Positions 47,151 to 63,965 of a stretch of DNA of 64,000 nucleotides are shown here, in pieces. Source of the DNA: Epinephelus fuscoguttatus (lineage: Eukaryota > Chordata > Actinopteri > Perciformes > Serranidae). The notes below the pieces were generated by a model. That model was not told where the DNA came from, did not search any database, and was given only the letters and a program-made list of their open reading frames with translations. The translations under genes and the position numbers were made by a program. The DNA is taken from assembly GCF_011397635.1 (NCBI RefSeq), contig NC_064764.1, positions 40,352,955-40,416,954 of the forward strand, given 5' to 3'. Position 1 is the first letter of the stretch. Every line of letters begins with the position of its first letter.

Positions 47151-48250
47151 TTGAGTCACGATACGGTATTATTACGATATCAAAAATATTGCGATATTTT
47201 GCAATTCATTACATTTTTTTCAACTGTAAATCGTCCTAAAAGGAAAACTTCATCAACAAATGTTTCATCTAATAACGTACAAAGTTTTTAATATGTCCAT
47301 CTCACTTTGATAATTTTTCTTGCAGGAAAATGTTTCTGTTGAACTGAAAAAGTCATTTATTCTATTACTCTAGAAGGCTATCAAAAGTTTAATCTGTATG
47401 TGTAAAATAAGTAATTTCTACAATAAAAAAATGGACACGTGGCACAGTGTATAGATAAGATGTTGCCACACAAAAATATTAATATACTATGCTGTATTGA
47501 TTTTTTCCCCACTTTACTTTTGGTCGAAATGCTCTGAATGTTTCAAACTAAGGTGCAGAAACCCGTGCTGGTTTTGTATGTAGGTGGAAAATGGGAATGA
47601 CATGTAGTGAAGTTGAAGTAAAAAGTAGAATAAAATGGAAATTCTCGTGCAAATACCCAAAAATTGTGCTTAAGTGAGTAAATATATATCAGTATGTTCC
47701 ACCACTGGCAGTGTTGTGTTATGACAGATGCAATAAATAGTATTATTTCTAAGTATTATTGGAATTCAAACATTTCACTGTATTTCTTTGGTACTCTGGT
47801 GAATCTCATCAAGAATCAAGAAGCACTTTGTGTTGCATTCTTAATGTATGAAAATCGCTATATAAATAAAGTTTGATTTGATTTGAAGAATTCCCATTAA
47901 ATTTAGAGCACATTACTGTGATATATATTACATATTACATCAGGGTACCCACCTGAAGTCCCCACTGAACCCCACCCCCTTCCCCAGCATGGCTCCAACT
48001 ATCACTAACACCACCAAGTATGTGTTATAATATTTGAACAGTTAAACTCCACCTCGATTCAAGTTCGGTACGTTTTTCTCCAGACTAGTTTCCTCTCTCA
48101 TCAAGATGTCTCTCCCAAGCTTTGCCTTCCCTATGCTCCATCTTATTTTCCTATCCATTAACCTTAACGCTTTAGCTCCCACTTGGGAACCCTCACACAT
48201 CTCTCCTGGTCTCAAATGTATGCATCAAGGGATTGTCATAAGTGCTATAT

Positions 48251-48551
48251 CATAGACAACTGGATTTGCTTGAGTTTCTTGAAGACGTTTCACCTCTCAT
48301 CCAAGAGGCTTCTTCAGTTATAACTGACTGCCATCGCAGAGGCTTTAAACTCAGTGTGGGTGTGAACACTTACAGAGTCGCTGAGGTCACCTGTGAGGCG
48401 TTCACCCAACCAGCCATCATGTGTGTTGTTAGGGTTGGATGGGCCCAGGTGAGAAAGGGTGTTAGGTCGTCTGGGGAGGGTTCCCAAGACTGAAGAAGCC
48501 TCTTGGATGAGAGGCATCTTCGAGAAACTCAAGCAAGTCCAGTTGCCTATG
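48251..48551. repeat. Hairpin element with arms of about 65 bases
   Basis: CATAGACAACTGGATTTGCT at 48251 continues through GAAGACGTTTCACCTCTCAT to GAGGCTTCTTCAGT (48318). The inverted counterpart runs from ACTGAAGAAGCCTCTTGGAT (48489) to CAGTTGCCTATG (48551). The 170-base loop is unrelated. This arm is a well-known abundant repeat of teleost genomes. Here two copies stand in opposite orientation. Confidence 0.8.
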
Positions 48552-49638
48552 ATACAGTACTTAAGATCACCGTGACCTGTCTTTTGTTATGGAAACTCCA
48601 AATAAAAACAGTTCAAATAAGATCACCACGACCTGGGTAAAGACAGAAAATAAAAAGCAGTTTTATTTTAGTGAAAAACTTTATTCATTTTTATTCTTTA
48701 AACATTCATAAACTAAGTTGTGCTCTTCATGTGGTAACTGCATAGAGGTGCATGTGTTCAGATTAAATGTTTTCAGCAGTGAGGCATTTAACTGTGTAAT
48801 CACCATGAAAATAAAAAGATACATAACTAGCATTTTCATAACATACAGCAATATTCTCTGACGTGTAACAGCATTTAACAGTACCTTTTTAATCAAGTCT
48901 AATTTCCCTTAACTTCCTACAACTAATTCAAAAGCTGCCCTGAAGACACATGCAGTGATTCTGTTGTATGTAATGTATGTCCCAATCTGCGAAAGCTCGA
49001 CCGTTAGCATGTTGTAATGAGTGAAAGTGTGGAAACAGGAAGCTACTGGACTGAAGTACACTTCAAGGTTTTAATGCTAGAAATGGTTCTGTAGGCAGGG
49101 TAGATTAATGACAAAATAATCTCACTATAATGCTAAAATATACAAATTAATTCAGATGCATTAATATAAAAATAAATATTTAGACAGTATCTGGCAACCC
49201 AAAGTGTTTTAGCCTCATTTGGCAGCTGTTTCAATCGTACTGATTTATACTGAAGGACCAGTCCGCACAGCAGTCACACATGTCAGAGCAAACATCTGTT
49301 TTTGACAGCTGGTGACAACCCCCAACATGAGATCAATAACTGGGCCCGGCTCCTAACATTCAGCACATGGAGAGCGGAGTAGTTTTGTTAACTTACTCTA
49401 TACTTACAGTTTGGACGGTGCGTTCACAAACCTACAATAAATTAATATTCCTTCCTCCAAAATGGAAAACCCTTGATTGCTAATAAAAGTTCTACGACCT
49501 GAGCTAATAACTGTAGGTGCACTAACACGTCCTTAATACCCAAAGTGCTACATTTATTTAGTTTCTATATCCTCCATCGTTAAATGCATGTTAACCTTCT
49601 TTTTTTATTATTTTTATTTTTTTAAAAGAAAATATCAT

Positions 49639-50320
49639 ATAGGAAGATTTCACTCCCCAAATTATCATTTGTAAATCAATTAGTCATTTTTGTGTTGCAT
49701 TACATTTGTGAAGAAAACTTGTTTTTTCTCGTCCGCCTCCAGTGAACAAAACATCCAAAAAGGCAAACGTTCCTCATGAACTGAAGTAAACAGAGATGTT
49801 TTAACAGCAAAACTACATCAAAACATCAGTTTGCAAACTCTCACAACTCGTGTAGTATAACCCAAGTCTCATTTATCCAGCCATATGCTCAGTACTTCCC
49901 TAACACATGCATTTTCATTAAAAAAAAATCACGCATGGACGAGAAGTGTGCCTGAGCGCGCTCGTGCATTTGAGCTCAAGTGGCCCGTTGGTGCTGCTCA
50001 GGCTGCTCAGAGCGCACTACAAGTGTTTTAAACTGTAATGTTTTTGTAAAAATGTGTGTGATTGGGAAGTCCTGAGTATATGACAGGAAAAATTAGACTT
50101 GATTATTCTGCACGAGTTGTGTGAGAGTCTGTAAACTGATGTTTTTGATATCGTTTTACTGTTGTTAAACGCTGTCCCCGTTTACTTCAGTTTATCAAGA
50201 ATTAATCTTCGTTCACTGCGGAGGGATGCGAGAAAAACAAAGTGTTCTTACCAAATTACACGTAACACGGTGAATAACTGATGTACAAATCCTCCTTTTG
50301 CAGGTGAAGTATTCCTTAAC
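49639..50320. mobile_element. Large foldback element with arms of about 200 bases
   Basis: The left arm (about 49639-49860) and right arm (about 50110-50320) are imperfect inverted copies. Paired segments include AGTGAACAAAACATC with its diverged partner near 50210, GAACTGAAGTAAACAG with CTGTCCCCGTTTACTTCAGTTTA, and CATCAGTTTGCAAACTCTCA with TGAGAGTCTGTAAACTGATG. The ends resemble AGGAATACTTCACC, seen at the ends of common fish MITEs. No coding capacity. Confidence 0.7.
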
Positions 50321-50917
50321 GTTTAAGCTCCTCTAATGGTGTTTAAATGCAGACTCCACAACATCCAACCATATTATGATGAGTTTTCTCAAGAGGTGAA
50401 TTTCCGCTCTCAAACTGTGGCTTAATGTACATTTAAGAGCTACTGATGCTTTAAGAGAACAGCATTTTCTCAGCTGCACCCACTTTCTTTCTGACTCCAA
50501 AAAAAGGACAATTTTTTTTTTTCAAAATGTCCCTTCTGAAAGCCTGTGGTGACATCACAGATGCAACACCCTGTGTGTCTACTGAGAGGTGCCTGTGATG
50601 TTGTTTTACCACATGCCGATCCACTCCCTACTTACGTTAAAGACTTAGCTGCCTTGTTTTCAGAAGAACTTGTAGAGCAGCTCATACTGGCCTCCCACTC
50701 AACAACGAGTGGGACCTGAGTTGCAATATAAGCTGAATCAGCAGCTCCAGACTCACCACAGTAAAATGTCAGTGACTACAAGCACACTGTGCAATACTTG
50801 CAGTTAACATACTCGTCTGTTAAGCATGTAGCCTGTCTGTGTATACTGTCATGTTACCTTCATGTACAGGTACAGTTATTCTGCTGGCTCAGACCCAAAT
50901 AAGACAAACCCAACGAC

Positions 50918-53900
50918 TCAACAAGCCATAGGTGACTGTCCCGCTGCCTGTCCAGTCCTTATATGTTTGTTGTCATTAACTCGGGCTGTGTCTCCTGCAG
51001 GCCCGTTGGAGTCCTTCAGAGAGGCCATGGTGGGCGGGATGAGGCTGTCCAGTTCCTGCCTGTGCCCCGCCTCCAGAAGCCACTCGTGGAACTTGACCTC
51101 CACCAACTCCTGGAACTGCCGCTTCTGCTCCCTTCAGAACGAGAACGAGAAATCGGTTACAACAGAGAAACAAAAGAGGTAAACCACAGAGCAGTAAAAG
51201 TTGCAATATAAGAGAGAAACTGATATTAAAATACCGTAATAAAGAAATAAATAAATCATGAAGTGACATCTCTGTTGCTCCCTGTGCTGTCAGGGTCAGG
51301 TAGAGAGTGGAGCCCCTCCAGCAAGTTTTCTGACACCAAATCCATCAGTGAACTCTGTAATATCTCTCCAGCTGAGTGGCTAACTCACATCCTTATTGAT
51401 TTTTGGAACGGCTGTGCTGTTACACTTTTCCACTGGGTAAAATAGCATACTGGATAGCAGAATATAAAACCTTATTTTACACATCAAGGTTTATTTTTGC
51501 CAGCCAACCACGGTAACATCGGCACATACATTTGTTATTTTTGGAGGTCGACCGTTCATTAGAGCACCACTGGAATACATACCATTCAGTTATTCACTGC
51601 ACCACAGTCTCAGAGCACAGAGTGTATTTGAAGCACAGATGGAGAAGCAGAAAGTCAGGCGCGGTGAAAGTGAAACATAACCATTGCAAACAAACTTAGT
51701 TCCAGATTTAGAGAGTTAGCTCCTAGCTACAGCGGCACACTTTAATCAGCACTGACGTTGTGCCGCAAGTTTTGTTAATGCGTGAGCGGAGATAGCGGTC
51801 AAATTTGGGCGATAATACTCCACCATCCATTTGCAATTTGATGATTAAAAGGAAGGCAAAGAAGAGACGATTTAAAAAAAGTAAAAGTTTGTAAGTGTAA
51901 AACAGCAGTGCATGATTTGAGACAACACTACCCTACACTGAAGTGTACTAACAAAAGTACGCAATTTGAGACTCTATTCCTGTTAAATAGAGCGGTGCAG
52001 GAATGAGTCCTTAAACCTGGAAATGAGTTGGCATGTTAGCACTCCAAGGTCCCTCGCCTCAAAGTCAATAGGCTTTTGGTTGGAAGCCTGACATAAGGTC
52101 TGTGGTTAACACGCGGTAAAGAGACTTGTACATGTTGTTCTATGACACAATATACGTAAGTAAATACCCCACTTGTGAATTTTGAAGTTTTTATGTGTCT
52201 CAAAAAAAGACTGTAACTTGCAAGTAGCTAAATAAGACTACAGAGGTTGTCACCTAATCCAGCTTCATAGCTTCGTTGTGGCGGTGACGTTAGCTTTTTA
52301 CTTTTGACAACTGCATTTACATGTAAAGAATCATAAAAGTGGTGTTCATTTGTGAAGACTATCTTGCTGAATACAATGGGAGAGCATCATAAACTTGGCA
52401 CAGAGCTTTTTTTCTGCAGTTATCAAAAATCCAGTGGAAAAGAATCCAACAGGCTTTTTGTCGAGGGAACCAGGGTGATGTTAGTCTGGCTCACCGGATG
52501 CAGACTGCGGCTATAAGCCTGCCACTGGCTGGTTATTTAGAGCGACGTGCTCCCCTCTTCCGCTATCTGCATGTTACCGTTTTCAAATCCCCTTCACTAC
52601 AGGAGACAAAAACCTCTGAGCAAACAGCCTACACACTGAAAATGACACGTTTTGATGAAGACTGAATCGTGCAATAAGGCATGGCTGCTTTGTTTTTGGG
52701 CGTGCAGTGGTTAGCGCTGTTGCCTCACAGCAAGAGGTTCCAGGTTCAAACCCGCCGGTCAGCTGGGTCATTGTGTGTTTGCATGTCCTCCCCATGTCAG
52801 TGTGGGTTTTCTCTGGGTTCTCTGGCCTAATTAGTGACTCTATATTGTCCATAGGTATGAATGGCTGTCTGTCTCTATGTGTCAGCCCTGTGATAGTCTG
52901 GTGACCCGTCAAGCCCTGGCTGGGTGAGTGGCAGGTACATGCAAACTAAATGCAAACTTGGCCTACAATAAACATCAGCCCTGCACCGCTGTGTTACTCC
53001 GCTCATTAATAATGGTGTGTTGAGAGCATGATTTTCCACTCACTTGTTTAGCCGGGCCTCCATCACAGTCTTCTGCCAGTTCTGTATCCTCTTCTGCTTT
53101 TCATCCAGTGCCGCCTGATACGGAGGCGGCAAACCCCCCGGCACCTCACATGTGTCGCCCTCCATCTGGAAAGGCACAACCAGCGTGTGGAACTCAGCTG
53201 GGGGCAGCAGGCGGTAGCAGGCGGGGTCCGGGTTGGATGACACGTTGAGCGAGGGGTTGACGAGGCCCTCAGTCCCCAGGAGCAAAGGTCGATCCCAGAC
53301 GTTGGGGACTACAGCCAACCCCACGCTGGCCATGTGATCCTCCAGGGAGGGGTAGAAGGTGTGAAAAGGCCCCAGTGTAATGTCTGTGTTTCCAGGTAGG
53401 AGCAAGGGGCGGGTGGGCGTCAAGGCGTGAACAGTGCAACGTGAGGAGGCTCCGATTGCGACCCTTCCGGCCACACACACCACCCGCAGGTTCTGGCAGC
53501 TGTGGATGTGGACGCTGGTCTCGACAGGACCCAGAACCACCGTGCAGTCACGGCATTTGTCCACGCTGACTGATCTGAAGGAGCAGACGCAATAAAACCC
53601 ATGATATGTGAACTGTGTCCCTTAAAGTTCATAACACAGCCTGATGGACGCAAACCTTACCTGAGAGGTGAGAGAAGGTATATGAAGGCATCTGAGCATC
53701 TGTGGATTTTGATGTTGGCACCAGTCAGCCTGTCTGAGGTTTTGGCCAGGGTCTGTTTGAAGACTTGTGACATCAGCACCATCTTGCTGCCAGGTGGAGC
53801 CGTGTGGGTGTTTCGGGCTATCTTGGCTCTCTTCATCGCCCCCTCCACTAAAAAGCACGATTGAATAAATGCAGGAAGAACACACACACACCAATACATT

Positions 53901-56033
53901 ACCGTATTCCCGACTGACCTGTAATTCTTCCCCCTAAAAATGACTGAACAGATTTTTAAGAAACTGCAATATAAAATCTAACTGGATACCTTGTTGAGCC
54001 CAGGCGAGTTTCTTGCCTGAGCGCAGGCAGGCCGTCATCCCAAACGGGTTGAGCGTGAGGTTTTGCTGGAGACACGAGAGCAGCTTGTGCAGGGGGAAAG
54101 AGCGGCTGAGTGTGGAGTAGCCGGCTCGTGTCTGGAGCGGACCTTTGGTGAGCAGCCGGTGGACAGGCTGAACAGCTCTGCCATGGCAGGCCGAGCCCTC
54201 CAAGAGCAGACCCAAGCTCCTCACAGCCTCCAGGGATATCTGGAAACACACAGCTGTAAAATCAGCTACAATGCATCATGTAATATGAGTGGTAATTTGC
54301 TTTAGAGGTTCATTTCAGTCAAAATTTTAAGACGCACCGATGATTGTATCTGAAAACATGTTGGCTATTCTGAGAGCAAAGATTTAAAACTATGGCATCT
54401 GTAAAGCCGAGAGAAGCTGCAGCTTGTGCACGTTATAAAAGGTTGATTGCTTTTCATAAACATATTTATTTAACAAATTTTTGGATCTCATCAAATCTTT
54501 TGTTGGCATGTCAGACAAGTTCACCAGGCTCAGCCTCTCAGCGACTGACAGGGTTTTAGATATTGTATTGCGGTGACGAACTTTTCAAGAAGGTGGTTGA
54601 AGGAATAAAAAAGGGAGGCTGCGATTGCACGTTAGAACACGTCTGCCACCCGTGGAAAACTTTGAAAAAAATCCTATTTTGATGCATCAGCAGCTCTGTT
54701 CCACTTTCCCAAATTTTAACGTGATAAACGACATGTTAGGGCACATTAATCAGAGTGTGCACAGCTGCACATAAACAGGAATATTAGAGGAATGTTGGTT
54801 TTCATTAGCCATGGAAACAACTTTGCAGGAATATTTTCTTTTTCAGAGTAAGGGCAAAAACCAGAGTATTTTATGCATGTAAACATCGTCACTGTCAGTT
54901 GACACAAAGTAATAAAAATATAGATGATGCGTTTGTTGCTGTCTTCAGACCTGACAGTCTCTGAGAGCCTGTCCCGACTGTGACAGCTGGCCTGGCTCCA
55001 CCAGCAGCTCCAGGACCTCAGCTAGATGGCTTTGTACAAATGACAGGTGGGCCTGATCATCCCAGTTCTGCAGAATCAAACAGAAACAAAATAAAGGACG
55101 ATGAGTGGCACATCATGATGAACACTGGTGCTTTAAACCTAATAGGCTGTAATTAGAATTACAGAATGCTGCAGAATGTGCAGTTATGCTTTCAGTGTGT
55201 CTTTTGTCCTTCACAGTAACAAGGACCTTGTTCTGGGAGCTGGTCTTTGTCTCTCGGTCTGATGGAGACGGGGAGCGAGTGCGATGACTGGGCCACTCTT
55301 CACCAATCAGAGAGGTACGCAGAGACACACGGTTCAGCTGCTGGATGTAGAGGAAGAGGAGGAACTGCAGTGTGTCCACAGACAACTGCAGTTAGGAGGA
55401 GGAAAGGAAAAAGAGGTGCATGTCAATGAGTAGTTAGATGAATTTAAGAGCAGGGTTACAACAACAACTTCTGCCTGGGGCAAAACACAACAATACAAGC
55501 AGCACACTGAAACAAAAGAGGCAGACATGATACAAAAAAGTTAACCAGGACGATGAGATAGCATTACATTCTTGGGTAAACTGAGACATTCACACTCCAC
55601 CCATTTTCTTTTTTTGTACCTTGTTCCTTTGTTGGTCCAGCTCGCTTTTGGAAGAGCACTGTGACAGACACTCTGCCCACTCCAGCCTCTCCTCTGGAGT
55701 GTGACCTATAAGAAGGTCAAATGTCTCAAAGTAGAGCCACGCAAGGTCTTCTGGAAGCTGCAGCTTTCCACAGGCAATGTGCCTCCACATGGGCCAGCCC
55801 AAAATGGGGAAGCAGCCATCCCGCGTCCGCACGTAGATCGCCATCTTGCGAAGATAGTGCAGGCTGAGCTTGGAGGAGGGAGCCACCTACAAGTTGCATT
55901 AATTACAGTTATTAGACAGCATCCATTGGGCGATTTAATTACAGGAAACAGTGGGGAAGAGTACACTCACCTGCAGGGCTCCCAGTAAGAAAGGTTCCAT
56001 ACGTGGCCATATGCTCACACTGTCTGTGTCCAT
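50918..56033 (-). CDS. tbccd1: TBCC domain-containing protein 1
   Basis: Complete, 8 coding exons, 595 residues (human 557): 55971-56033, 55620-55886, 55227-55385, 54951-55067, 53990-54239, 53661-53847, 53044-53574, 50918-51131. TBCCD1 is a centrosomal protein needed to position the centrosome and Golgi. The N-terminal part has MEPFLLGALQ, SLHYLRKMAIYVR and WRHIACGKLQLPEDLAWLYF, then LQFLLFLYIQQLNRVSLRTS. The TBCC/CAP-like beta-helix domain (about residues 335-430) shows FIYLLSPLRSVSVDKCRDC, VLGPVETSVHIHSCQNLRV, LTPTRPLLLPGN and FHTFYPSLEDHM. The end has KFHEWLLEAGHRQELDSLIP followed by a tail of about 40 residues with no clear human counterpart. An untranslated first exon probably lies at 58003-58190, since GACA|GTAAGAC is a good minus-strand donor there. 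The donor after exon 3 (GTCCTT) is weak. Confidence 0.93.
52697..52950 (+). mobile_element. tRNA-related SINE-like repeat
   Basis: CAGTGGTTAGCGCTGTTGCC resembles a pol III A box, and GGTTCAAACC is a B box 30-40 bases later. Then come CATGTCCTCCCCATGTCAGT, GTGGGTTTTCTCTGGGTTCT and CTCTATGTGTCAGCCCTGTG, the body of a very common teleost repeat. It lies in the tbccd1 intron between exons 7 and 8, on the opposite strand. Diverged and lacking clear target duplications. Confidence 0.75.
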
Positions 56034-58483
56034 GTCTACAGAGGAAGATGTGGAAGTCAGACACATGATGGACTGATACGCAAGAACTTCACAGTATACA
56101 AGAGTAATGTAATCAAGTCTCTTTTGAGTCACACGACATCACAGAGCATCTTTGGTGCAAGTATTGCACTATATCCCTAAATCAGTGGTTCTCAAATGGT
56201 GCACCATGATGCAGATCCAGGGGTGCTGTGGCATTTTGTGATTACCACACATTATTATTGCAATATTCAACTGGGCCTATGGGAAAAGTTATGAGTGAAT
56301 ATTTAATTTGGTTTTTAATCAGTATGTTGTGCACACCCATTTCTTAATAAAGAGCCAAACTCTACTTAAAAAATGTAATTTAATTTAATTTAAAAAACCT
56401 TCATGGGAACCTATTTGTCGCCATGTGCACAAGGAAATTATAAGTGTGTGTAACACATCACATTATCTTATATTATTTTCCATTTAAATGGATGTGTTAT
56501 TGGTGCTGTGATGTAATTTTAAAAAGTTAAAATTAATTCTTGTATCATTTTGTTAACAAATATTTCAATAGGTTCACTATTGTCATTTGAGATTAGTAAA
56601 TAAAATGGTAAAAAAAAGATTTCCGCACACTTGCATCTATGCAGTGTTTCACTTTATCTGTTAAGCTTTCGGTCTGCTTGACCTTCATCAGAGCATACAA
56701 TTTTATTAGTGAATAAAAACAAATATTTATGTTGTGATAGCAGTGATAAAGAGTCTATTGTACGCAGATATAAATACAGGTGTACCCTGAGATTTTGGCT
56801 TACCCTTCGGTGTACCTTGGGCACAAAACATTTGAAAACCACAGTCCTAAACACTAAATTTAGAGACTCACGATTCACAATTTTTATTCACATGAACATA
56901 AAAAATAAAAAAGGAGATGTGAAATGGGACATCCTAATGAGCTATCGAAAGCTTGAGAACAGGGACCCAGACATGATGCAAAATTTATTTTAAAACGTGA
57001 TTCGGTGAGGAGAGAGCTGAGGAGCAGCTTTTATAAATTACCACCTGTTAAAAGGTCGACCACACATGAGCAGTACAGGCAGGCGGTCCAAAAGTGCATC
57101 CGAGGCTCTCTGACTGCAGTTCAAAATCCTTTATTAATACATGGATACGCCAACGTGTTTTGACATGAGAGGTGTAAAATGCAGTGGAAACAGGTGTGCA
57201 GTTTAAGAGCTCACGTGAGGGTCATGTGACATAAATGTATACTATAAATAATTAACATATTCAGTAACAAGACAAAAGGTTCAAAGCCAAACAAGAGTGA
57301 AATAAAACAAGTGTTATATATTGTGACAAACCTGCACTTTGTAAGGTGTATAACTCATGATAACTAACAGAAGGATTTGACAATATGGATTAAATCAAAC
57401 CTAAAAGGTTAGCTTCACCCCCTGTAATGTATCATGATAAAAAGCTGTTTGAAAGTAAGTGTTCATACGTCACAAAAGAGGTGTTGATAGTTTCTGGGGT
57501 TGTGTTTTGTAATATTACATTATACTGTGGTAAAAATGTTCTGTAATTGTTTCCACACATGATATGAAATGGGAATTAGGTTGTTTATTTGTAGGTGCTG
57601 TCAGATTAGGAGATTATATTCTTAAACACTACATTTACAGATTAACTGAGGGGGATCTGTGCAGTGTCTAACACACCACAAATCTGCTGTAACTTACAAT
57701 GCTCCCATGACAACTAGCACCAGGCTGCTAATGTCACCAACACCTGACCTGGCATCATCACACCAAGTTTGGCAGGCTAACCTGAGCTAACTCAGTCAGG
57801 CAGCAGGTTAATGTGCACCAAACTCACTTCCTGTTGTGGTGAGGTGTGACAGGTGAGTTAACGTTAGCTTGTTAGCTGGAGGGATGAGTTGTTGGTCTCT
57901 AAGTTAACTTCACTGAGCTAGTTCAGGGCTCAGCAGCTAACTTAGCCACAGTTAGCTCCCCATGCTAACGTCAACAGGACAGGACTATGAGACAAGTCTT
58001 ACTGTCAGTCTTTGTCTTCGTCCAGGCAGCGCGGTGCTCCATCTCCACGAGTCTCTCATACGTGACGGCAAAGACGAGTCCTGTCGGGTTGTTGTGACTA
58101 GAGTCAGACCCGACACTCACACACACACTCACACACACACATCTGCTCTTCTTCCTATTTGGCGCCCTCCTCTCCTCTGACACTGGAGCTGACATCTGTT
58201 GCGCGCAGCTCGCGGGGGCGCGCTTTAGCTTCAGCCTGAGCTGACAGCAGTTTGCATACAGTTAGCATAATATGCTAATGCTGCTGTATTTGAATTTATA
58301 TATCTACATGTGTGAACAGTGGCGGACTCAGGCTGTCTGAGGAGCAGGGGCAAAACAATAAAAAAGGACACCAGTGTGCACAAAGTTTTCCAGCAAGTAG
58401 CCTTCATGGCATCATGTTTCCTCAATTCTACGGCTACTGTAGAAAACACTTCATCTCGTTTTCTAAGGCAACCTAGAAGCATT
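56034..58483. promoter_or_regulatory. tbccd1 5' UTR intron and promoter
   Basis: Between the tbccd1 ATG exon and its presumed untranslated first exon (58003-58190) lies an intron of about 1.9 kb holding a hAT-like element (56183-56844) and other repeat-like sequence (about 57090-57250). GC-rich sequence with GCGCGC around 58200-58220 probably marks the promoter. CA-rich sequence lies at about 58114-58140. Confidence 0.5.
56183..56844. mobile_element. Non-autonomous hAT (Charlie-like ends)
   Basis: The left end CAGTGGTTCTCAAATGGTG and the right end CATTTGAAAACCACAG (complement CTGTGGTTTTCAAATG) are the classic hAT/Charlie termini. The flanks CCCTAAAT and TCCTAAAC are near-matching 8-mers. The interior is AT-rich with no transposase. 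Confidence 0.75.
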
Positions 58484-59700
58484 GCATCATGTTCTCACAA
58501 CTGGAAGGGGACCCCATAGGGCACTCTATCATGTTTTCCCCACTAATTGCCATCCTAGACTGCCTCATATTACGTTTACTCTACTGGAAGGGCACTTCTA
58601 CATGTTTTCTCTATTTAAGGGCATCCCAGAGGGCACTTTATGTTTTCTCCACTGGAAGGGCACCCTGCAGAGCATTGCATCACGTTTTCTCCACTGATGG
58701 GCACTCAATTATTTTTTCTCTACAGACATCTGAGAAGATACTTTATTACGTGTCTTCATTCGAGGGCATTCTAGAGGGCACGTCATCATGTTTTCTCCAC
58801 TGTTAGAGCGTCCCACAGAGCATTGCTTCATGTTTTCTCCACTGGAATGGCACCCTGGGGAGCACTTCATCATGTTTTCACCATTTAAGGACACCCTAGA
58901 GGGCACTTTATTACATTTTCTCTACTGTAAGGGCACCCCAGGGGAAACTTCATCACATTTTCTCCACTGTAGGAGCAATCTGGAGGGCATTTTATCATGT
59001 TTTCTCCACTGGAAGGGGACCCCAGAGTGCCCCTCATCACATTTTCCCTAGAAGGCCCTTAATTGCATTTTCTTTACCAAAGCGCATTCCAGGGGACACT
59101 GTATCACATTTTTTCCACTAGAAGGGAATCCCGGGGACACTTCATGTTTTCTCAACTGTAAAAACAACCTGGAGGGGACTTAATTATGTTTTCTCTGCTA
59201 AAGGGCATGCTAAAGGGAAAATCACATTTTCTCCACTAGAGGGGCACCCTAGAGGGCCCTTAATCGTGTTTTCTCCACCTAGGGGCACTGGGGAGGGCAC
59301 CTCATCTTGTTTTCTCTATCAAAAGAGCAACCTGGAGTGTGTTTCATCACATTTTCTCCACTGGAAAGGGACCCCAGCACCCTAGAGGATACTTGATCAC
59401 ATTTTATTTACTGGAAGGGCGCCGTAAAGTGCACTGCATTAGGTTTTCTTCATTTAAGGACGTCCTAGAGGGCACTACATCACATTTCAATCTACTGGAA
59501 GGGCATCTTAGAGGGCTCTTGATCGTGTTTTCTCCACTAAAGTGCACTTTATTACATTTTCTCTACTGGAAGAGTACCTGGGAGGGTACATCATTATGTT
59601 TTATCCATTCAAGGGGACACTAGAGGACCCATAGTTGTGCTTTCTCCAATAAAGGGCACTTCAGCGAGCACTTTCTTATGTTTTCTCCACTGGAGGGGCA
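58484..59700. repeat. Decayed 41-42 bp minisatellite
   Basis: A tandem array of roughly 29 diverged units with consensus near CATCATGTTTTCTCCACTGG followed by AAGGGCACCCTAGAGGGCACTT. Spacing between TTTTCTCCACT cores is 41-42 bases where measured (58644 to 58686, 58792 to 58834 to 58875 to 58916), with some shortened units. Because 42 is a multiple of three, several units run as open frames on both strands, with repeated MFSPLE or GENMMKCS peptides. I take these as by-products, not genes. It lies between the tbccd1 and dnajb11 promoters. Confidence 0.88.
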
Positions 59701-59879
59701 GGCTGAGATGTGTTCCTTTAACGGTGGGCGGGGTTTAGACCGAGAGGCGTACACGCCGACATCCAGCGGGCGGGCTCTGTCTGACAGGAGGAAGAAGGCT
59801 TGACTGGCAGCCGGGATCCAACCTTCAAAAGCCGGCTGTATTTTCTGTCTGCTCCCTCCCTTCAGGAACACCGGGATCT
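59701..59879 (+). promoter_or_regulatory. dnajb11 promoter and 5' UTR
   Basis: A short GC-rich stretch between the minisatellite and the dnajb11 ATG, with GGGCGGGGT and AGCGGGCGGGC (SP1-like boxes). DNAJB11 is an unfolded-protein-response target in mammals, but I see no full CCAAT-N9-CCACG element here. Confidence 0.45.

Positions 59880-63965
<4,086 letters not shown>

Larger units (their letters stand above)
45181..50917. other. crygs-tbccd1 spacer, repeat-rich
   Basis: No gene was recognised in these 5.7 kb. The crygs promoter occupies the first 250 bases. Then follow a fish dispersed repeat (45640-46230), an L2-like LINE end (46745-47150), a sequence with CACGATAC/CGATAT motifs (about 47140-47210), a hairpin element (48251-48551) and a large foldback element (49639-50320). 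The last few hundred bases are presumably tbccd1 3' UTR. Confidence 0.55.

Noticed and set aside
58489-59623. Several open frames with repeated MFSPLE-type peptides
   Set aside because: They are by-products of 42-base tandem units. Frames shift between units and run on both strands, and there is no sign of a start context or splice structure.
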